Assembly (NCBI GenBank): GCA_047639615.1
Contig: JBLIOL010000222.1
Span: forward strand, 1 to 9,735
Reading direction: 5' to 3'
Source: CAYWNK01 sp047639615
GTDB lineage: Bacteria > Planctomycetota > UBA1135 > GCA-002686595
DNA length: 9,735 bases
Shown: positions 7,252 through 9,735 of the stretch, one piece after another
Layout: the number at the start of each line of letters is the position of its first letter
How positions within the stretch are numbered: the stretch's first letter is position 1
Program-made: the position numbers and the translations under genes
Notes under the pieces: model-generated
The model's database searches: none
The model's input: only the letters and a program-made list of their open reading frames with translations
What the model was told of the DNA's origin: nothing

Positions 7252-7701
7252 ATGTCAAGCAATACAAAGGTTCGGAGAGCTAGGGCGGGCACTGCGGAAC
7301 GCTTGCACTCTGGTGCGATCCACCTGCTTAGGCGTCTGCGCCAAGTGGATGTGGCTGCTGGTATCACCCCCGCTAGGCTCTCTGCCCTCTCGGTGTTGGC
7401 CTATGGAGGCGCGCGCACCCTCGGGCAGTTGGCCGAGATTGAGCAGGTCAAGCCGCCGACAATGAGCCGCTTGGTGACGGCAATGGAGGCTGAAGAGCTT
7501 GTCCTACGTTCGGCCGATCTGAACGATGGGCGGGTCACTCTCTTGCGTGTAAGCGCCAAGGGCCGGCGAGTGCTGGGCCGCGCTCGGGATGCACGCTTGG
7601 CGCTGCTTGAGGAGCTGATCGGGAGCTTGCCTAAGGTCGAGCGGCGGCAACTCGGGCTGGTGGCGGACCTCATGGAGAAGGTCGCTACGAGCGTGCCTTA
7701 G
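7252..7701 (+). CDS. MarR-family transcriptional regulator
   Basis: This is a winged helix-turn-helix DNA-binding repressor or activator of the MarR family, acting as a dimer in the cytoplasm. It has 149 residues from the ATG at 7252; a GTG at 7243 in the same frame would add three residues (MPP), and neither start has a Shine-Dalgarno. Residue numbers here count from the ATG. Helix 1 (about 16-33) and the C-terminal helices (about 113-145) form the dimer interface. The wHTH comprises ITPARLSALSVLAYGGARTL, the recognition helix around KPPTMSRLVTAMEAEELV (67-84) and the wing SADLNDGRVTLLRVSAKGRR, with the conserved family pattern of Asp-x-x-Asp-x-Arg before the wing strand. It is divergent from the ankyrin gene and preceded by the 6-3-6 palindrome, so autoregulation is likely. 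The ligand is unknown; only Cys-free sequence is present, arguing against thiol-based oxidation sensing of the OhrR type. A 6-1-6 palindrome (GTGCCT-T-AGGCAC) overlaps the stop codon. Confidence 0.93.
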   Translation: MSSNTKVRRARAGTAERLHSGAIHLLRRLRQVDVAAGITPARLSALSVLAYGGARTLGQLAEIEQVKPPTMSRLVTAMEAEELVLRSADLNDGRVTLLRVSAKGRRVLGRARDARLALLEELIGSLPKVERRQLGLVADLMEKVATSVP

Positions 7702-7761
7702 GCACTTGCGATCAACGGGTCTGGGCGGCTGCCCTGTCGCGCTAGAAGAAGGAACGAGATA

Positions 7762-7787
7762 CCCCTTCGCTCGGGCGGACCGAGGGG
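7762..7787. terminator. Possible weak terminator between convergent marR and receiver genes
   Basis: The 102-bp gap between these convergent genes holds CTCGG-GCGGA-CCGAG (7770-7784) flanked by CCCC and GGGG, so a short GC-rich stem can form in two alternative registers. There is no T-run, and the stem is only five perfect pairs. It is given as a candidate because a terminator is expected here. Confidence 0.2.
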
Positions 7788-7803
7788 CTGATGGGGCCTG
7801 CGT

Positions 7804-8577
7804 CTAGGCCGCCATATGGACCAGGCAGGCGCGTACGAGGTCGCCCGGGGGAAGCTTCTTGGACAGTACTTCGTTGAAGCCGAGGATCTTTGCTTCGGCC
7901 ATGAATTCGTCGCCCTCGTGGCCAGTCATGGCCAGGATCGGCAGGTCCGAGCCGGAGTCGCGTAGGGCCAGGGTCGCTTCGCGGCCGTCCATGATGGGCA
8001 TTTCGATGTCCATTAGGACCAGGTCGAAGGAGGAACTTGCGGTGGCTGCTAGTGCGTCGCGTCCGTTCTCGACAACGACCACTTCGGCACCGGCAACGTG
8101 CAGCATGCGGCTGGTGAGGACCTGGTTGACGCGGCTGTCTTCGGCCAGGAGGATGCGCCGGCCGGCGAGGCTGAGTTGGAGGGAGGAAGCGTCGGACTTG
8201 AGGGCAGCTGGCTTGATGAGACCTATCTTGTCGAGGAAGGCGTCGAGGTTTGTATCGAGCTCGGAGTCCTTAGCGATCAGCACGTCGGGCTGATAGGTGC
8301 TCGAGAGCTCGAAGGACTCCTTGTCTCCGCTGAGGATGACTACCGGAATGGCGCGGTAGGCCGGGCTCTCGCGCAGGGCTGCGAGCAGCGAGGTTCCAGG
8401 GAAGTCCGGGAGCTCGACGGAAGAGATGATGACCGCAGGTTGACGCTCGCACACGGCTGTCAACGCATCGATCGTGGAGCCCACGATACGGGTATCGATC
8501 TCACGTTCCGCGAGCATGCGGGAACAGAAACCACGGATGGCGAGTGAGGGCTCGATTAGGACGCAGTCAGAACGCAT
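7804..8577 (-). CDS. Tandem receiver protein: pseudo-receiver plus canonical receiver
   Basis: This is a 257-residue cytoplasmic two-component signalling protein made of two CheY-like receiver domains without an output domain. The second (about 140-255) has the full set: E146-D147 acidic pair, phospho-acceptor D190 in LVLMDIEMPIMDG, T218 and K240 (in LSKKLP). The first (about 4-120) keeps the fold pattern but has E9-P10 instead of an acidic pair and S53 in the place of the acceptor Asp (IISSVELPDFPG), while S83 and K103 remain; it probably cannot be phosphorylated by the usual route. Such pairs act as phosphate shuttles or protein-interaction modules, often receiving phosphate from a hybrid kinase encoded elsewhere. 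No histidine kinase is present in this window. The ATG at 8577 begins at the first beta strand (CVLIEP); no Shine-Dalgarno precedes it. It ends convergent with the marR gene. Confidence 0.93.
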   Translation of the reverse strand: MRSDCVLIEPSLAIRGFCSRMLAEREIDTRIVGSTIDALTAVCERQPAVIISSVELPDFPGTSLLAALRESPAYRAIPVVILSGDKESFELSSTYQPDVLIAKDSELDTNLDAFLDKIGLIKPAALKSDASSLQLSLAGRRILLAEDSRVNQVLTSRMLHVAGAEVVVVENGRDALAATASSSFDLVLMDIEMPIMDGREATLALRDSGSDLPILAMTGHEGDEFMAEAKILGFNEVLSKKLPPGDLVRACLVHMAA

Positions 8578-8682
8578 GAGAGTGCGGAATTCCGATCACA
8601 AGTGGAGAGAGAGCTCGGGGTGGGGATACCCAGCTATCGGCCCTGCTTCGGACTTCTTCTTAATGTCGATTGACTAAATTGT

Positions 8683-8695
8683 AACCGGGCCGGTT
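8683..8695. promoter_or_regulatory. Palindrome AACCGG-G-CCGGTT upstream of the receiver gene
   Basis: A perfect 6-1-6 inverted repeat lies about 105 bases upstream of the receiver start. The minus strand just downstream reads TACAAT (8683-8678), similar to a -10 box, but no matching -35 is seen. It could be a regulator site; GC-rich DNA yields such short palindromes by chance. Confidence 0.25.
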
Positions 8696-8739
8696 CCGAT
8701 GGCCGCTTGGGTGCTCTCAATGGAATAATTGACGCGCCG

Positions 8740-8985
8740 TTATTGAATCGCAATGAAGGTCGGTAGGGGTGAGTAGCTGGGTAAGGTGGGATTCACTTTC
8801 CCGCACCGAAGCTGGAGGCTCCGGGTCTGACCGGGCTGCATGGCCACTGCAGGAGTGAGCGGGATCAAGGCCCAGCCCACGTCGATGACGAGTTCGCCCT
8901 CTGGGTTGGCTCCAGGCTCGGGCACGAAACTGCGCTCCCGCGCTGCCCCGGTATGGGGCGGCGCGGGAGCGCTAGGAGCAGCCAC
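8740..8985 (-). pseudogene. Possible remnant coding frame, unrecognised
   Basis: An 81-residue open frame (GTG start at 8985, no ribosome site) ends TAA at 8740. The C-terminal two thirds (ELVIDVGWALIPLTPAV, then QPGQTRSLQLRCGKVNPT) look more protein-like than most shadows, and third positions are GC-rich. The N-terminal part overlaps the 8932-8972 hairpin and is Ala/Pro-rich. A second minus-strand frame (about 9157 to 8973) lies upstream in another phase and contains VVGDILASDRDQGSLIVRIT, so a frameshifted or decayed gene is possible. No family is recognised and it may be noncoding. Confidence 0.2.
8932..8972. repeat. 18-bp-stem GC-rich hairpin
   Basis: Two 18-base arms (8932-8949 and 8955-8972) are inverted complements except for one pair that would be a G-U wobble (T8944/G8960), around a five-base loop GGTAT. 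This is far above what chance gives at this spacing. On the minus strand the stem is followed by CAGTTTCG, on the plus strand by TAGGAGC, so neither side has a real T-run. It could be a terminator for leftward transcription, a REP-like element or a small structured RNA. Confidence 0.7.
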
Positions 8986-9131
8986 TGGTTGGCCTAGTGA
9001 TTCGTACGATCAGACTCCCCTGATCTCTGTCGCTGGCGAGGATGTCTCCAACTACCGCGCTCGACTGAAATTGCACCTGAAAAGAGAGCGGGCGCAACCA
9101 AAGCACTGGCCCGAGGGATAGCCAACCCCTA

Positions 9132-9244
9132 TCAGACGGGATAGATGGACCGGCTTCCTATGCGGCTCTGCACCGCGGCTTGAGTTTTGAGCCTTAGGTG
9201 TAACCCGCGTGCTTAGGATTGTCCGGTCCATCTATCCCGTCTGA
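9132..9244. mobile_element. 113-bp element with perfect 22-bp terminal inverted repeats (MITE-like or structured RNA)
   Basis: The arms 9132-9153 (begins TCAGACGGGATAG) and 9223-9244 (ends CTATCCCGTCTGA) are perfect reverse complements of 22 bases, enclosing 69 bases with no open frame. CTA occurs just outside the left end (9129-9131) and one base beyond the right end (9246-9248), a possible but unconvincing 3-bp target duplication. Inside, TCCTA (9156-9160) can pair with TAGGA (9214-9218), continuing the stem, and GGCTC (9164-9168) with GAGCC (9189-9193), so a transcript would fold into a long branched hairpin. Size and ends fit a miniature inverted-repeat element mobilised by a transposase elsewhere; a noncoding RNA is the alternative. 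I could not match the ends to a named IS family. Confidence 0.6.
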
Positions 9245-9320
9245 GCTAAGGTCCATGCCCTAGAGTGAGTAGGTGTTGCGGCGGAATGTTGCTCGCTGGG
9301 CACCTGCTACACCTGGGGTC

Positions 9321-9735
9321 ATGGACGAACCCGTGGACGAACCCGTGGACGAGGAAGAGGTGGGTCTTTCTAAGCTGGGTTGCTGTGCCTCTGTGCTGGT
9401 TGGCGGGCTTGCGTTTGGATTCTTCGCTGCGGTGGTGGAGGAGCAGCTGCTGCTCGAGGGAGCGGTGTCCTGGGAGAGTGCGGGCTTCTTTTCTGAGATT
9501 GTCTGGACCATCGCGTTCCTTTGCTTCTTCGCCAGCCTGCTGAGCTTGAGTGTCTCGTACCTGCGCCGCGGGGCCATCGTGTATACGCTTCTGACCTTCG
9601 GCCTGCTGGTCGGGATCTGGAACGGACGCGGGTATGCCGGTCGCATCAAGCACACGGCCTTCGAAGAAGCAATCGTCCGCATGGAGCCGATTGTGAGGGC
9701 TGCTCACCGCTATGAGGATGAGAAGGGCCATCCCC
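9321..9735 (+). CDS. Unrecognised small membrane protein (3' end outside window)
   Basis: The frame from ATG 9321 is open to the window edge (138 codons visible). It starts with an acidic repeat (MDEPVDEPVDEEE), then has three hydrophobic segments: about residues 19-39 (LGCCASVLVGGLAFGFFAAVV), 56-80 (FFSEIVWTIAFLCFFASLL onwards) and 84-100 (AIVYTLLTFGLLVGIW), followed by a charged helical tail (HTAFEEAIVRMEPIVRAAHR). It is an inner-membrane protein of unknown role with, by the positive-inside rule (LRRG after helix 2), the acidic N-terminus probably outside or ambiguous. GGGG five bases before the ATG is a weak ribosome site; an in-frame GTG at 9273 would add 16 residues. It begins 76 bp after the inverted-repeat element. 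No family recognised. Confidence 0.8.
   Translation, partial: MDEPVDEPVDEEEVGLSKLGCCASVLVGGLAFGFFAAVVEEQLLLEGAVSWESAGFFSEIVWTIAFLCFFASLLSLSVSYLRRGAIVYTLLTFGLLVGIWNGRGYAGRIKHTAFEEAIVRMEPIVRAAHRYEDEKGHP
9324..9352 (+). repeat. 12-bp tandem repeat at the start of the membrane-protein gene
   Basis: GACGAACCCGTG occurs twice in direct succession (9324-9335, 9336-9347), followed by GACGA of a third copy. It encodes DEPV-DEPV-DE in frame, right after the start codon. Confidence 0.85.

Larger units (their letters stand above)
8578..9320. other. About 740 bp with no convincing intact gene
   Basis: This stretch lies between the receiver gene start (-) and the membrane-protein start (+), so both promoters should be here. 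Frames on either strand are short and have no recognisable domain. Contents: a 6-1-6 palindrome at 8683-8695, a weak minus-strand open frame 8740-8985, a very stable hairpin at 8932-8972, and the inverted-repeat element at 9132-9244. It reads like an insertion or decay zone. Confidence 0.6.

Noticed and set aside
8724..8744. AATAA...TTATT inverted repeat with TTGACG inside
   Set aside because: Only five-base AT arms and no matching -10 at the right spacing; too weak to call a promoter or operator.
8840..9121. 93-residue plus-strand frame
   Set aside because: Low-complexity Gly/Ser/Ala sequence that crosses the 18-bp hairpin, with no ribosome site and no recognisable motif.
9156..9218. Possible tRNA-like cloverleaf inside the inverted-repeat element
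   Set aside because: The short stems do not have tRNA arm spacing and there is no T-loop GTTCRANNC sequence or acceptor end.
9246..9731. 161- and 140-residue minus-strand frames at the right end
   Set aside because: They are shadows of the plus-strand membrane protein, whose translation shows clear hydrophobic helices; the minus readings are Ser/Arg/Pro-rich.

Overview
The window is GC-rich bacterial DNA (about 60-65% by eye). It has compact genes with mostly weak Shine-Dalgarno sequences and a mixture of intracellular chaperone, repeat-protein, secreted-enzyme and signalling genes. The taxon cannot be fixed from this sequence. A LACTB-like secreted serine hydrolase, HEAT and ankyrin proteins, a stand-alone double receiver and SD-poor starts would suit a planctomycete-like or other environmental lineage, but that is only a guess. 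No rRNA, tRNA, CRISPR array or intact transposase gene was seen.

Left part (1-4943, all + strand): an HscC-type Hsp70, entering the window without about its first 55 residues, overlaps by 11 bases a 216-residue unrecognised protein with a C-terminal membrane anchor. That gene overlaps by 8 bases a 557-residue J-domain protein. The J protein has KPE where HPD is expected, a 33-residue Glu-x repeat, and two predicted membrane helices near its C-terminus. A HEAT-like repeat protein follows after a short gap that holds a perfect 8-bp hairpin. The overlaps argue that Hsp70, membrane protein and J protein are made together, so this looks like a dedicated membrane-associated HscC chaperone module. 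HscC of E. coli also has dedicated J partners encoded nearby. The 216-residue protein is the least explained member.

Middle part (5027-7701): a secreted LACTB-like serine hydrolase (+) with an N-terminal beta domain is convergent with a small ankyrin-repeat gene (-). The ankyrin gene is divergent from a MarR-family regulator (+). The 58-68 bp between these two starts contains a perfect 6-3-6 palindrome, a good candidate operator for control of both genes.

Right part (7804-9735): a two-receiver protein (-) has a first receiver that has lost its phosphorylatable Asp and a second that is canonical. It is followed by about 740 bp without a convincing intact gene. That stretch holds an 18-bp-stem hairpin, traces of open frame on the minus strand, and a 113-bp element bounded by perfect 22-bp inverted repeats (MITE-like or a structured RNA). 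The window ends inside a small three-helix membrane protein gene (+) that runs off the edge.
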